A stretch of 64,000 nt of DNA. It comes from Mesorhizobium sp. M1B.F.Ca.ET.045.04.1.1 (GTDB lineage: Bacteria; Pseudomonadota; Alphaproteobacteria; Rhizobiales; Rhizobiaceae). Shown here piece by piece: positions 8,521-17,390 of the stretch (the stretch's first letter is position 1; each line of letters starts with the position of its first letter). Position numbers and translations under genes: made by a program. The notes under the pieces are model-generated. The model did not search any database and was not told the origin of the DNA. It was given only the letters and a program-made list of their open reading frames with translations. The stretch spans positions 7,355,001-7,419,000 of the forward strand of contig NZ_CP034448.1 of assembly GCF_003952465.1 (NCBI RefSeq). The letters run 5' to 3'.

Positions 8521-8973
8521 ATGCGCAAAATCGTTGCCGGCAAGCTGCACGGCATCCATGTCACCGAGGCCAATCTCGACTACCATGGCTCGGTCACGCT
8601 CGACCCCGACCATTGCGAGGAGGCGGGCATCCTGCCGATGGAATTCGTCGAGATCTGGAACAAGAATTCGGGCGCGCGGATTTCGACCTATGTCATCCTC
8701 GGCGAACGCGGCTCGTGCTGCTGCATTCTCAATGGCGCCGCGGCCCGCACCTGCCAGCCAGGCGACCAGGTCATCATCTGCAACTCGGTCTATGTGGACC
8801 AGGCGGAGCTCATCACGCTCAAACCGCGCGTGCTGACCTTCGACAAGGATAATCGCGTCGTCGACCGTCTGACCTATTCAGTCGAGCGCGATGCGGGAGG
8901 AGGCTACAGCTTCTCCATCCTCGACGAAGCTCGCACTCCCCTGCCCGTGCCGGCGCTGGTGGGCAGATCGTGA
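8521..8973 (+). CDS. panD: Aspartate 1-decarboxylase PanD
   Basis: A 150-residue pyruvoyl-dependent enzyme that decarboxylates aspartate to beta-alanine, which PanC (on the other strand of this window) joins to pantoate. The self-cleavage site is visible as YHGSVTLD, with Gly-Ser near residues 24-25; Lys8-His-Gly (GKLHGIHVTEANLDY) and NGAAARTCQPGD are conserved. The ATG at 8521 follows GGAGGAAGAA; an in-frame ATG nine codons upstream is less likely. The C-terminal 25 residues are longer than in E. coli PanD. A 48-base gap separates it from bioB. Confidence 0.93.
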   Translation: MRKIVAGKLHGIHVTEANLDYHGSVTLDPDHCEEAGILPMEFVEIWNKNSGARISTYVILGERGSCCCILNGAAARTCQPGDQVIICNSVYVDQAELITLKPRVLTFDKDNRVVDRLTYSVERDAGGGYSFSILDEARTPLPVPALVGRS

Positions 8974-9021
8974 CGGCTCCGAAGTCCGTTTTCTTGGCTG
9001 ATTTTTGTTGATGGAGGTGGA

Positions 9022-10020
9022 ATGAACGCGGAACTTGGCCCGGACCTGACATCGGACCCTCTCGGTTGGGCCCATCCGCCCTGGGCGCGGGCGGAAGCCC
9101 AGGCAGTCTACGACCTGCCTTTCAACGACCTGCTCTTCCGGGCCCAGACGATCCATCGCGAGAATTTCGATCCCAACCGGGTGCAGTTGTCGCGCCTGCT
9201 TTCGATCAAGACCGGCGGCTGCCCCGAGGATTGCGGCTATTGCAGCCAGTCCTCGCATCACCAGTCCGGCCTCAAGGCCTCGAAGCTGATGGAGGTCCAG
9301 CGCGTCATCGCCGAGGCCAGGAAGGCGCGCGACGCGGGCGCCACGCGCTATTGCATGGGCGCCGCCTGGCGCAACCCCAAGGAGCGCGACATGGACGCCG
9401 TGGTCGCCATGGTCGAGGGCGTGAAGGCGCTCGGCATGGAGACCTGCATGACGCTCGGCATGCTCGACCTCGATCAGGCGCAACGGCTCAAGCAGGCCGG
9501 GCTCGACTACTACAACCACAACATCGACACCTCCGAACGCTACTACGCAGAGGTCATCTCGACCCGGACCTTCGCCGACCGGCTGGATACGCTCGCCAAT
9601 GTCCGCGACAGCGGCATGAAGGTCTGCTGCGGCGGCATCGTCGGGATGGGCGAGGAGAAGGCCGACCGCATCGACATGCTGATGACGCTCGCCAACCTGC
9701 CGGAGCCGCCCGACAGCGTGCCGATCAACATGCTGATCCCGATCGAGGGCACGCCGCTTGGCGAGGCCGACCCCATCGAGCCGATCGAATTCGTGCGCAC
9801 CATTGCGCTCGCCCGCATCATGATGCCGAAATCGCATGTGCGGCTTTCGGCCGGCCGCACGGCGATGAGCGACGAGATGCAGGCGCTGTGCTTCTTCGCC
9901 GGCGCCAACTCGATCTTCGTCGGCGACACCTTGCTGACCGCCGAAAACCCGGGAGAGGACAAGGACAGCGCCTTGTTCCGCCGGCTGGGCATCAAGCCAT
10001 TTGCGCGTGAGGCCTTGTGA
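9022..10020 (+). CDS. bioB: Biotin synthase BioB
   Basis: A 332-residue radical SAM enzyme inserting sulfur into dethiobiotin. The SAM-cluster motif CPEDCGYC gives Cys67, Cys71 and Cys74; further signatures are RFCMGAAWR-like RYCMGAAWRNP, YYNHNIDTSERYY and LRLSAGR-like VRLSAGRTAM. The start ATG at 9022 follows GGAGGTGG. The stop overlaps the bioF start (TTGTGA, GTG at 10017). This is the first gene of bioBFDAZ. Its 3' end, together with the start of bioF, has a degenerate second copy at about 16878-17010. Confidence 0.97.
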   Translation: MNAELGPDLTSDPLGWAHPPWARAEAQAVYDLPFNDLLFRAQTIHRENFDPNRVQLSRLLSIKTGGCPEDCGYCSQSSHHQSGLKASKLMEVQRVIAEARKARDAGATRYCMGAAWRNPKERDMDAVVAMVEGVKALGMETCMTLGMLDLDQAQRLKQAGLDYYNHNIDTSERYYAEVISTRTFADRLDTLANVRDSGMKVCCGGIVGMGEEKADRIDMLMTLANLPEPPDSVPINMLIPIEGTPLGEADPIEPIEFVRTIALARIMMPKSHVRLSAGRTAMSDEMQALCFFAGANSIFVGDTLLTAENPGEDKDSALFRRLGIKPFAREAL

Positions 10021-11159
10021 ACGGCAGTGGCTTCCTCGACCGCTACAGGGCGACCTTAGATGGTCTTGCCCGCAAGCACCGGCTGCGCACGTTGAGCAGC
10101 CGCTCGGGCGCCGACTTCGCCTCCAACGACTATCTAGGCCTCGCGCGCTCGCCACGCGTGAAAGAGGCAGTCGCCGCCGCACTCGCGGCCGGCACCCCGG
10201 TCGGGGCGACCGGCTCGCGGCTGCTGCGCGGCAACGACCCCGAACACGAGGCGCTCGAGGCCAAGGCGGCCGACTTCTTCGGCGCCGAGCGCGCGCTGTT
10301 CTTCGGCGGCGGCTATGTCGCCAATTTCGCCGTTCTCACGACCTTGCCCCGGAAGGGCGATCTGGTCGTGCTGGACGAATTCGTTCACGCCAGCGCGCAT
10401 GAGGGCGCTCGATCCGGCCGCGCCGATGTCGTTGGAGCTTCACATAACGATGCGACCGCCATTGACGACGCCATTGTCGCTTGGCGCCTCATGGGTGGGA
10501 CCGGCCGGCCGTGGATCGTGGTCGAGAGCCTCTACAGCATGGACGGCGACAGGGCGCCACTCAGCGAATTGATCGAGGTCGCGGATCGCCACGACGCATT
10601 CCTGTTCGTCGACGAGGCGCATGCCACCGGCGTCTGCGGCCCGAACGGGCGCGGACTCGCGCACGATGTCGAAGGCCGAGACAATGTCGTGGTGCTGCAT
10701 ACCTGCGGCAAGGCGCTGGGCGCCTCCGGCGCGCTGGTCACCGCGCCGGCAGTGCTGTGCGACTATCTGGTCAACCGCTGCCGGCCCTTCATCTATGCCA
10801 CGGCGCCCTCGCCGCTGATGGCGGTGGCGGCGGCAACGGCCCTCAACATCGTCGCCGACGAGCCGGAGCGCCGCGAGCGTCTGGCAGGGCTGGTCGCGCT
10901 TGCCGGTAAGAGGGCCGAGGACCTTGGCTTGGCTCCGAGCGGTTCGCAGATCCTGCCGATCATCGTCGGCGACAATGCCCGCGCCATGGCACTGGCGCAG
11001 GCTTTGCAGTCGGGCGGCTTCGACGTGCGCGGCATCCGCCCGCCAACCGTGCCCGAGGGCACGGCAAGGCTGCGCCTCTCGCTGACGCTGAATGTCGGTG
11101 AGGACGACGTCTCGGCGCTGTTCGATGCGCTGGCCGAAGAATGGGAGCGCGCGCGATGA
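10017..11159 (+). CDS. bioF: 8-amino-7-oxononanoate synthase BioF
   Basis: A 380-residue PLP-dependent alpha-oxoamine synthase that condenses pimeloyl-ACP (or CoA) with alanine. Conserved blocks: FASNDYLGLA, GATGSRLLRGN, FVDEAHATGVCGPNGRG, and the PLP lysine in HTCGKALGASGA. It begins with GTG inside the bioB stop and overlaps bioD by 4 bases, so translation is coupled. Length is normal. Confidence 0.96.
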   Translation: MNGSGFLDRYRATLDGLARKHRLRTLSSRSGADFASNDYLGLARSPRVKEAVAAALAAGTPVGATGSRLLRGNDPEHEALEAKAADFFGAERALFFGGGYVANFAVLTTLPRKGDLVVLDEFVHASAHEGARSGRADVVGASHNDATAIDDAIVAWRLMGGTGRPWIVVESLYSMDGDRAPLSELIEVADRHDAFLFVDEAHATGVCGPNGRGLAHDVEGRDNVVVLHTCGKALGASGALVTAPAVLCDYLVNRCRPFIYATAPSPLMAVAAATALNIVADEPERRERLAGLVALAGKRAEDLGLAPSGSQILPIIVGDNARAMALAQALQSGGFDVRGIRPPTVPEGTARLRLSLTLNVGEDDVSALFDALAEEWERAR

Positions 11160-11794
11160 CGGTGCAAATCGTCGTGACCGGCCCCGACACCGGCATCGGC
11201 AAGACGGTGTTCGCGGCCGGCCTGACCGGCTTGCTCGACGGCATCTATTGGAAGCCGGTGCAGGCGGGCATCCAGGAAGGGACCGACAGCGAGACCGTGT
11301 CGCGGCTCGCCGGCTTGCCCGCCGACCGGGTGCTGCCGGAAGCCTGGCGCCTCAACGAGCCGCTCTCGCCGCACCGCGCCGCCGAGTTGGATGGCGTGGA
11401 AATCGATGCACATGCATTGGTGCTGCCCGCAACCGACCGGCCGTTGGTCGTGGAGGGCGCCGGCGGGCTGATGGTGCCGGTCAACAGGCGCACGCTCTAC
11501 ATCGACGTCTTCGCACGGTGGCGCGCGCCGGTGGTACTCTGCGCCCGCACCGGCCTCGGCACCATCAACCACACGCTGCTCTCGATCGAGGCGCTGCGTG
11601 CCCGCTCCATAGAGCTGCTGGGCATCGCGTTCATCGGCGACGAGATGGCGGATACGCAAAGGACGATCGCCGAGATCGGCAAGGTGCGCATGCTCGGCCG
11701 CCTGCCGCGTCTCGATCCGCTGACGCCCGAGGCGCTGTCCGCGGCCATGAAGACCTCGTTCGAGGTAGCCGACTTCATGGAGGTCCAGTCATGA
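11156..11794 (+). CDS. bioD: Dethiobiotin synthetase BioD
   Basis: A 212-residue ATP-dependent carboxylase forming the ureido ring of dethiobiotin. The P-loop VTGPDTGIGKTVFAAGL is at the N-terminus, the substrate segment YWKPVQAG follows, and VEGAGGLMVPVN marks the Mg/ATP region. The ATG at 11156 overlaps the bioF stop (ATGA); the same frame is open 15 bases upstream but that part is inside bioF. It overlaps bioA by 4 bases. Confidence 0.95.
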   Translation: MTVQIVVTGPDTGIGKTVFAAGLTGLLDGIYWKPVQAGIQEGTDSETVSRLAGLPADRVLPEAWRLNEPLSPHRAAELDGVEIDAHALVLPATDRPLVVEGAGGLMVPVNRRTLYIDVFARWRAPVVLCARTGLGTINHTLLSIEALRARSIELLGIAFIGDEMADTQRTIAEIGKVRMLGRLPRLDPLTPEALSAAMKTSFEVADFMEVQS

Positions 11795-13056
11795 GCCGCT
11801 CCGCCGTCTGGCATCCCTTTTCCCAGCATGCCACCGAGCCGGTGCCGCCAACGATCGTTCGCACCGAAGGCGCCTATGTCGAGACGCGCGAGGGCAAGCG
11901 CATCCTCGATGCGATTTCCTCCTGGTGGGTCATCACCCACGGCCACCGCCACCCGAAGATCGTAGAGGCGATCCGGGAGGCGACCGAGACACTCGACCAG
12001 GTGATCTTCGCCGGCCTCAGCCACGAGCCGGCGGAGAAACTGGCGTCGGCGCTGGTCGACATGGCGCCGCCAGGCCTCGACTGGGTTTTTTTTTCCGACA
12101 GCGGCTCGACCAGCGTCGAGGTGGCGCTGAAGATGGCTCTCGGCTTTCACCGCAACTCCGGCGCGCCGCGCTCGCGCATCGTCGTCATGGAGCACAGCTA
12201 TCACGGCGACACCATCGGCACGATGAGCGTCGGCGCGCGCGGCGTCTTCAACGCCGCTTACGAACCGCTGTTGTTTCAGGTCGATACCATCCCCTTCCCT
12301 GCCGCCGGCCAAGAGCAGCAGACGCTCGATGCCTTCGAACGGCTTTCGCGTGACGACGAGGTTGCCGCGCTGATCGTCGAGCCGCTGGTGCTTGGCGCCG
12401 GTGGCATGCTGATGTATCCGGCCTCAGTTCTCGCCGAACTCAAGCGCATTGCCGAGCGCTCGGGGACGCTTTTCATCGCCGATGAAGTCATGACCGGCTG
12501 GGGCCGCACAGGCACCATGTTCGCCTGCGAACAGGCGGCGGTCGCGCCCGATATTCTGTGCACATCCAAGGGACTGACGGGTGGATCGTTGCCGCTTGCG
12601 GCGACCCTTGCCACCGACGCGATCTTCCAAGCGCATTACTCGACGGATCGGTCCAAGACCTTCTTCCATTCGAGTTCCTACACTGCAAACCCGATCGCCT
12701 GCGCGGCAGCACTGGCGAATGTTGGTATCTGGAACGACGAGCCGGTGGCGGAGCGCGTGGCCGCGCTGTCGCGGATGCAGGCGGAGAAGGTAGCGCGGTT
12801 CAACGGGGATCCGCGTTTCGAGAATGTGCGCACGGCCGGCACCATCGCCGCGCTCGACCTCAGCGTCGGCAATGCCGGCTATCTGGCCGAGGTCGGCCCG
12901 AGGCTGCGCGCCTTTTTCCTCGATCGCGGATTGCTGGTGCGACCGCTCGGCAACGTCATCTACGTGCTGCCGCCCTATTGCGTGACGTCCGACGAACTCG
13001 ATCGCCTCTACGCGGCAATAGACGAGGCGGCCGGACTTGCGGGTGACAAGAGATGA
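11791..13056 (+). CDS. bioA: Adenosylmethionine-8-amino-7-oxononanoate aminotransferase BioA
   Basis: A 421-residue class III PLP aminotransferase converting KAPA to DAPA using SAM as amino donor. Recognisable blocks: VWHPFSQH at the N-terminus, the DAPA-type SSWWVITHGH, FFSDSGSTSVEVALKMA, IADEVMTGWGRTG, and the PLP lysine in CTSKGLTGG. The start ATG at 11791 overlaps the bioD stop. A run of T (TTTTTTTT near 12087) sits in the middle of the gene and is a potential slippage site but the frame is intact. bioZ overlaps its end by 4 bases. Confidence 0.96.
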   Translation: MSRSAVWHPFSQHATEPVPPTIVRTEGAYVETREGKRILDAISSWWVITHGHRHPKIVEAIREATETLDQVIFAGLSHEPAEKLASALVDMAPPGLDWVFFSDSGSTSVEVALKMALGFHRNSGAPRSRIVVMEHSYHGDTIGTMSVGARGVFNAAYEPLLFQVDTIPFPAAGQEQQTLDAFERLSRDDEVAALIVEPLVLGAGGMLMYPASVLAELKRIAERSGTLFIADEVMTGWGRTGTMFACEQAAVAPDILCTSKGLTGGSLPLAATLATDAIFQAHYSTDRSKTFFHSSSYTANPIACAAALANVGIWNDEPVAERVAALSRMQAEKVARFNGDPRFENVRTAGTIAALDLSVGNAGYLAEVGPRLRAFFLDRGLLVRPLGNVIYVLPPYCVTSDELDRLYAAIDEAAGLAGDKR

Positions 13057-14036
13057 ACCGCACAGCGCGCATCATAGGCCTTGGCCATCACGTCCCGGCC
13101 CGAAAAGTCGGCAATGCCGAGATCGAGGCAAGCCTCGGGCTGGAAGCAGGCTGGATCGAGGGGCGCACCGGCATCCGCACGCGTTTCTGGGCAGAGCCCG
13201 ACGACACGCTTTCCGGACTGGCGGCCAAGGCCGGTGACATGGCGCTTCAGGCAGCCGGCATCGACCGCAAGGATATCGGCCTGCTGCTGCTCGCCACCTC
13301 TACGCCGGACCATCTCTTGCCACCGAGCGCACCACTGGTGGCGCACAGGCTCGGCCTCGAAAAGGCCGGGGGGGTCGACCTGGCGGGCGCCTGCGCCGGG
13401 TTCATCTACGCCATGACCTTCGCCGACGGCTTCGTGCGCCTGCACAACAAGCCGGCCATCGTCATCGCCGCCAACATTTTGAGCCGCCGGATCAATCCGA
13501 CCGAGCGGGCGAGCGCCGTGTTGTTCGCCGATGCCGCAGGTGCGGTGGTGCTGGCCCCGTCAAATGATCCCAGCCACGGCATACTCGGTGCCTCGGTTGC
13601 CTCGGATGGGTCCGCTTATGGCATGATCCATATCCCGGCGGGCGGCAGCAACCGTCCCTTCGCGGAAGACATCGACATTGCCGAAACCCGCATGACCATC
13701 GCTGACGGCCGCGAGGTCTTCGTCAAGGCCGTGGAGATGATGAGCCGCTGTTCCGTCGAGGCGCTGGCAGCGGCCGGTCTTTCCACAACGGACGTCGCCC
13801 GGTTCGCGCCGCATCAAGCAAATGCCCGCATCTTCAACGCTGTCGGCAAGTCGCTTGGCATTGAGGATGACCGCATCATCAAGACCATTGCCGACCATGG
13901 CAACTCGTCGGCCGCGACGATCCCCCTGTCACTGTCCGTTGCCCACAACGCCGATCCCTTTCGGCTGGGCGAGAAGCTGCTGCTGGCGGCGGCGGGCGCG
14001 GGGCTAACTGGCGGGGCATTAGCGGTTGGCGTTTGA
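13053..14036 (+). CDS. bioZ: BioZ, KAS III-like enzyme for pimeloyl-ACP formation
   Basis: A 327-residue beta-ketoacyl-ACP synthase III-like protein with the full Cys-His-Asn triad: Cys in DLAGACAGFIYAM, His in APHQANARI and Asn in DHGNSSAATIP. In Mesorhizobium and relatives BioZ replaces BioC/BioH by elongating glutaryl-CoA with malonyl-ACP towards pimeloyl-ACP. Its place as last gene of the bio operon, overlapping bioA by 4 bases, supports BioZ over housekeeping FabH. No bioC or bioH is visible in the window. Confidence 0.93.
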   Translation: MNRTARIIGLGHHVPARKVGNAEIEASLGLEAGWIEGRTGIRTRFWAEPDDTLSGLAAKAGDMALQAAGIDRKDIGLLLLATSTPDHLLPPSAPLVAHRLGLEKAGGVDLAGACAGFIYAMTFADGFVRLHNKPAIVIAANILSRRINPTERASAVLFADAAGAVVLAPSNDPSHGILGASVASDGSAYGMIHIPAGGSNRPFAEDIDIAETRMTIADGREVFVKAVEMMSRCSVEALAAAGLSTTDVARFAPHQANARIFNAVGKSLGIEDDRIIKTIADHGNSSAATIPLSLSVAHNADPFRLGEKLLLAAAGAGLTGGALAVGV

Positions 14037-14190
14037 ATTGGGATTCCCAAACCCGATGCAACACAGGGCCCGAACAAGTTCCAAGCTCAACCATTAGGAC
14101 TCATTGAGCGCCATAAAAGGTGACAGGGCAACGTACGAGACGCCAGGCCGTATCTCTACGACGCCGGAGCGTTCTGTCACGCCTCTCGAT

Positions 14191-15072
14191 TCAGGCAGCG
14201 GCTTGATGCAACGCTTCAGCGCGCGGCAACGCCACCTCGACGTTGTCGATTAGCCTCGTTTCCCCGAGCCAAGCGGCGACGAGCAGCCGCGCTGGTCGAT
14301 CTAATGTGAGCATTGGGGCAAGATTACTATCCGCGCGCAGTTCGAGATACTCGACCCTGGAGAAGCCGGCGGCCAGGATCGCCTCTCGCGCGACAGTCAG
14401 CGCACGCACTACAGATTCTCTTGAACTCAGTTGCCTGGCAGTTTGAACCAGGATTTCAGCCAGCCGAGGCGCCTTGTTGCGCTCAGCCAAAGACAGGCGC
14501 GCGTTGCGCGACGACATTGCCAGGCCATCGGCTTCGCGCACCGTCGGACCAGCGATGATCTCAATTGGAATATCGAGGTCACGGACAAGCTGGCGCACGA
14601 CGTGGAGCTGCTGAAAATCCTTCTCGCCGAAAAACGCCAGGTCGGCCCCGGTCTGCAGAAGGAGCTTCGTGACCACCGTCGCCACGCCATCGAAGTGGCC
14701 GGGCCGAAACGTGCCGCAAAGCCCGTCGCTCACACCACTAACCGAAACGCTGGTCGCGAAGCCGGGCGGATACATGTCGGCGGCATTGGGAGCATAAAGA
14801 ATGTGGGCGCCGACCGTAGCGAGCTTGGCGGCGTCATCATGTTCCGTGCGCGGATAGGCAGCCAGATCAGCCGCATTGTTGAATTGCATCGGGTTGATGA
14901 ACAGCGTCACGATCACGCGATCAGCCTTGGCAAGTGCTGACCGCACGAGGCTGAGGTGACCCTCATGCAGGGCGCCCATGGTGGGCACAACGGCAATCCT
15001 TAGACCCTCGCGGCGCCAGGCGGCAACGATGCTACGCAATTCGGAGACGATGCGGACGATCGCGGCGCTCAT
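14191..15072 (-). CDS. panC: Pantothenate synthetase PanC
   Basis: A 293-residue ATP-dependent ligase joining pantoate and beta-alanine. The nucleotide-binding PTMGALHEGHLSLV, FINPMQFN, FRPGHFDGVATVV, FGEKDFQQL and SSRNARLS motifs are all in order. The ATG at 15072 overlaps the stop of panB (ATGA), so panB-panC form a coupled pair, convergent to the bio operon across a 154-base gap. PanD, the supplier of beta-alanine, is separate at 8.5 kb. Confidence 0.96.
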   Translation of the reverse strand: MSAAIVRIVSELRSIVAAWRREGLRIAVVPTMGALHEGHLSLVRSALAKADRVIVTLFINPMQFNNAADLAAYPRTEHDDAAKLATVGAHILYAPNAADMYPPGFATSVSVSGVSDGLCGTFRPGHFDGVATVVTKLLLQTGADLAFFGEKDFQQLHVVRQLVRDLDIPIEIIAGPTVREADGLAMSSRNARLSLAERNKAPRLAEILVQTARQLSSRESVVRALTVAREAILAAGFSRVEYLELRADSNLAPMLTLDRPARLLVAAWLGETRLIDNVEVALPRAEALHQAAA

Positions 15073-15914
15073 TCGGCTGTTCCTTCAGTGACTGGGCCCG
15101 GCTCATGGCCGAAGACGTGCTCAAGCGCTGGAAAGCTGCGCTCGCGCACATCCTTTGCGTATGCCGCAATCGCTGCCTCGGCGTCGCTTCCCAGCGCTGC
15201 GTAGCGCTTGACGAATCTTGGCCGAAAAGTGCCAAACAGACCTAGCATGTCGTCGACAACAAGGATTTGCCCGTCGCAGGCCGGCGATGCACCTATACCG
15301 ATTGTTGGGATCGCCACTTGCTGTGTGATCAGCCGAGCCAGAGCTTCAGGTATCTTTTCGAGCACGACGGCGAATGCGCCGGCCTCGGCCACCCCCGTCG
15401 CATCGCGCAGGATCCGTTCGGCATCCGCGCCTTGTCCCTGAATGCGATAACCGCCAAATGCATTGACGGCCTGCGGCGTCAGTCCGACATGGCCCATGAC
15501 GGGTATGCCGCGCGCGGTCAAAAACCGGATTGTTTCCGCGACGCTTTCGCCGCCTTCCAGCTTCACCGCCGCCGCTCCGGTTTCGGCCATAACCAGGGCC
15601 GCATTGCGGAAAGCCTGTGCGGGGCTTTCCTCGTAAGAGCCAAAGGGCATGTCGACGACCATCAGAGCGCTTTGAAGTCCGCGCCGCACCGCCTTGCCGT
15701 GCAGGATCATCATTTCGAGTGTGACGCCCAGCGTCGACGGCATGCCGTGCAGCACCATGCCGACACTGTCACCGACCAGCACCACATCGCAATGGTCGTC
15801 GACAAGCCTGGCGACGGGCGTTGTATAGGCCGTCAGGCAGACAAGTGGCGTCTTGCCCTTCCGCGCCGCGATGTCCGGCACTGTCAATGCCTTCGATCCT
15901 CCGGTTGCGCTCAC
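15069..15914 (-). CDS. panB: Ketopantoate hydroxymethyltransferase PanB
   Basis: A 281-residue enzyme transferring a hydroxymethyl group to alpha-ketoisovalerate for pantothenate synthesis. Signatures include LTAYTTPVARLVDD, VGDSVGMVLHGMPST, MPFGSYEESP, AVKLEGG, VMGHVGLTPQ and the C-terminal IGIGASPACDGQILV. I place the start at GTG 15914 (VSATGGSKALTVPDIAARKGK) because GGAGAGAGG lies 6-10 bases upstream; the frame is open for 29 more codons without family similarity. Confidence 0.93.
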   Translation of the reverse strand: MSATGGSKALTVPDIAARKGKTPLVCLTAYTTPVARLVDDHCDVVLVGDSVGMVLHGMPSTLGVTLEMMILHGKAVRRGLQSALMVVDMPFGSYEESPAQAFRNAALVMAETGAAAVKLEGGESVAETIRFLTARGIPVMGHVGLTPQAVNAFGGYRIQGQGADAERILRDATGVAEAGAFAVVLEKIPEALARLITQQVAIPTIGIGASPACDGQILVVDDMLGLFGTFRPRFVKRYAALGSDAEAAIAAYAKDVRERSFPALEHVFGHEPGPVTEGTAE

Positions 15915-16034
15915 CAGGCCTCTCTCCTTCCCCAACGTCAGCGGGTGGAAGCATGTGCCATATTTTTGTGCAGATGCGAAGAGAGAATTTGCAGCGCACA
16001 ATCATTTGCCGACGAATTCTTGGAGTTTGGCGGG

Positions 16035-16397
16035 ACAGCAATTTCTCAGTTCGGTAAGCGTCTCCTTGTGCGCGCCGGCGACGCGATTGGTCGCCTTGGT
16101 GGGGGAGAGTTTGGAGTGCTGCGCGATGTGTGCCAAGAGCAGGCGATGATCATCGCCGAGAACATCCGCCGTCATATTGAGGCGATTCCGTGGGTGCAAA
16201 GACGGCACGACGACGTGAAGGTCACCGTCAGCATCGGGGGCGCGGAAATCGCTCGCCATGCAGACGCTCAGGATGTCCTTCGCGCTGCCGGGCGATGCCT
16301 TTTCGAAGCGAAACGACGCGGAAGGAATCGAGTCTCGTTCGAATGTGAAATACCCCGATCACTCAATGTCGAAGGCCCAAGAACAGGGCGAGGGTGA
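16035..16397 (+). pseudogene. GGDEF-domain remnant
   Basis: About 110 residues match the second half of a diguanylate cyclase: a degenerate active-site loop GRLGGGEFGVL (GGGEF instead of GGDEF), then AENIRRHIEAI, VTVSIGGAE and LFEAKRRGRNRVSFE. There is no start codon context, no sensor region, and the active site is altered, so this is a truncated relic rather than a gene. It lies between the panB 5' region and a P450 remnant in a short stretch full of debris. Confidence 0.6.
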
Positions 16398-16776
16398 CAG
16401 GCAAACTACCTGATGAGCGTGGGCAGACTGGAAAACCCGCTTGCCGGATAGATGGCGATCGTTGGCTGCGTGCCCGGCGCCAATGCTATATTGCGGGTCC
16501 GCCCCCAACAATTCCTCCATGACGACGCGCAACTCCAGCCGCGCCAGTTGCGCGCCGGGGCAGACATGGATGCCACTGTTCGCCGAAGCCCACATAAGCG
16601 TGACCCGCTCGCCGGCGGCGATCTTGCGCCCTCCGATTTCCACCGGCCTCGTCGTCACCCGCCGGTTGGCGATGAGCGGTGCATGCATCCGCAATATCTC
16701 GTCGATCGATGCGGGCAGCAGATACGGACCTTCCCAAGCCGCTGCTGGAGCTGCGGGAGGATCCCGAATCCGGCAT
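16359..16776 (-). pseudogene. Cytochrome P450 C-terminal remnant
   Basis: The reverse strand carries EGPYLLPASIDEILRMHAPL, then RRVTTRPVEIGGRKIAAGERVTL and the haem-ligand block GIHVCPGAQLARLELRVVMEELL. Between MWASANS and GIHVCPGA about 25 residues expected in P450s (the DPDEFRLDR region) are missing, and the N-terminal three quarters of the enzyme are absent. It overlaps the GGDEF relic tail. The cysteine ligand survives but the protein cannot be functional. Confidence 0.7.
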
Positions 16777-16877
16777 CTGGTTTATCCCGGCAGCATCCTG
16801 GCGTCGCGGCGGCGACCTTGGATTTCAAGGTCTCATTAGCCCGGGATGCATTAAGGGACTTTGCGCAAGCACAAACA

Positions 16878-17010
16878 TTGGCTTGCTGATCGCCGAAAAT
16901 CCGGGAGAGGACAAGGACTGCGCACTGTTTCGTCGGTTAGGCATCGAGCCGTTCGCGCGTGAGGCCCAGTGAACGGCAAAGGGTTGTTCCGCTACAGGGC
17001 GATCTTCTCG
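16878..17010 (+). pseudogene. Relic copy of the bioB-bioF junction
   Basis: The last ~31 codons of bioB are repeated here in degenerate form: AENPGEDKDCALFRRLGIEPFAREAQ versus AENPGEDKDSALFRRLGIKPFAREAL in the intact gene. Similarity continues through the stop codon into the first bases of bioF (GTGAACGGCA, then CGCTACAGGGCGA). The copy ends at the 3' end of arsC, whose stop codon lies inside the bioF-like part. It shows that a second bio region once existed here, or that a duplication or recombination event used this junction. Confidence 0.75.
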
Positions 17011-17390
17011 CCGTCTTCCTTGACGAACTCGCGCGGCGGATTGTCGAGCAGCGGCAGCACCGCTTCCGACGGCCGGCAGAGCCTGGTGCCTTTCGGCGTC
17101 TCGACGATCGGCCTGTTGATGGGGATCGGGTGGGCGAGCATCAAATCGATCAGCTCGTCGTCGCGCCATTTGGGGTCGGCGAGGCCAAGCTCGGCATAAG
17201 GCGTCCCCTTCTCCCGCAGCAGCTCGCGCGGCGTGAGGCCCAGCGCCGAGATCAGCGCGACCAGCCGCTCGCGGCTCGGCGGCGTCTTGAGATATTCGAT
17301 CACCACCGGATCTTCGCCGCTGGCGCGGATCATGGCGAGCGTGTTGCGCGAGGTACCGCAAGCGGGATTGTGATAGATCGTGACCGTCAT
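16992..17390 (-). CDS. arsC: Arsenate reductase ArsC, glutaredoxin-linked type
   Basis: A 132-residue arsenate reductase that turns As(V) into As(III) using glutathione and glutaredoxin. The catalytic Cys is in YHNPACGTSRNTL, followed by IEYLKTPPS, LLREKGTPY and the substrate arginine region NRPIVETPKGTRLCRPSE. The ATG at 17390 overlaps the aqpS stop (ATGA). It is the last gene of arsR-arsN2-aqpS-arsC. Its last codons overlap DNA similar to the bioF start, so the C-terminus may have been altered at the recombination junction. Confidence 0.93.
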   Translation of the reverse strand: MTVTIYHNPACGTSRNTLAMIRASGEDPVVIEYLKTPPSRERLVALISALGLTPRELLREKGTPYAELGLADPKWRDDELIDLMLAHPIPINRPIVETPKGTRLCRPSEAVLPLLDNPPREFVKEDGEKIAL

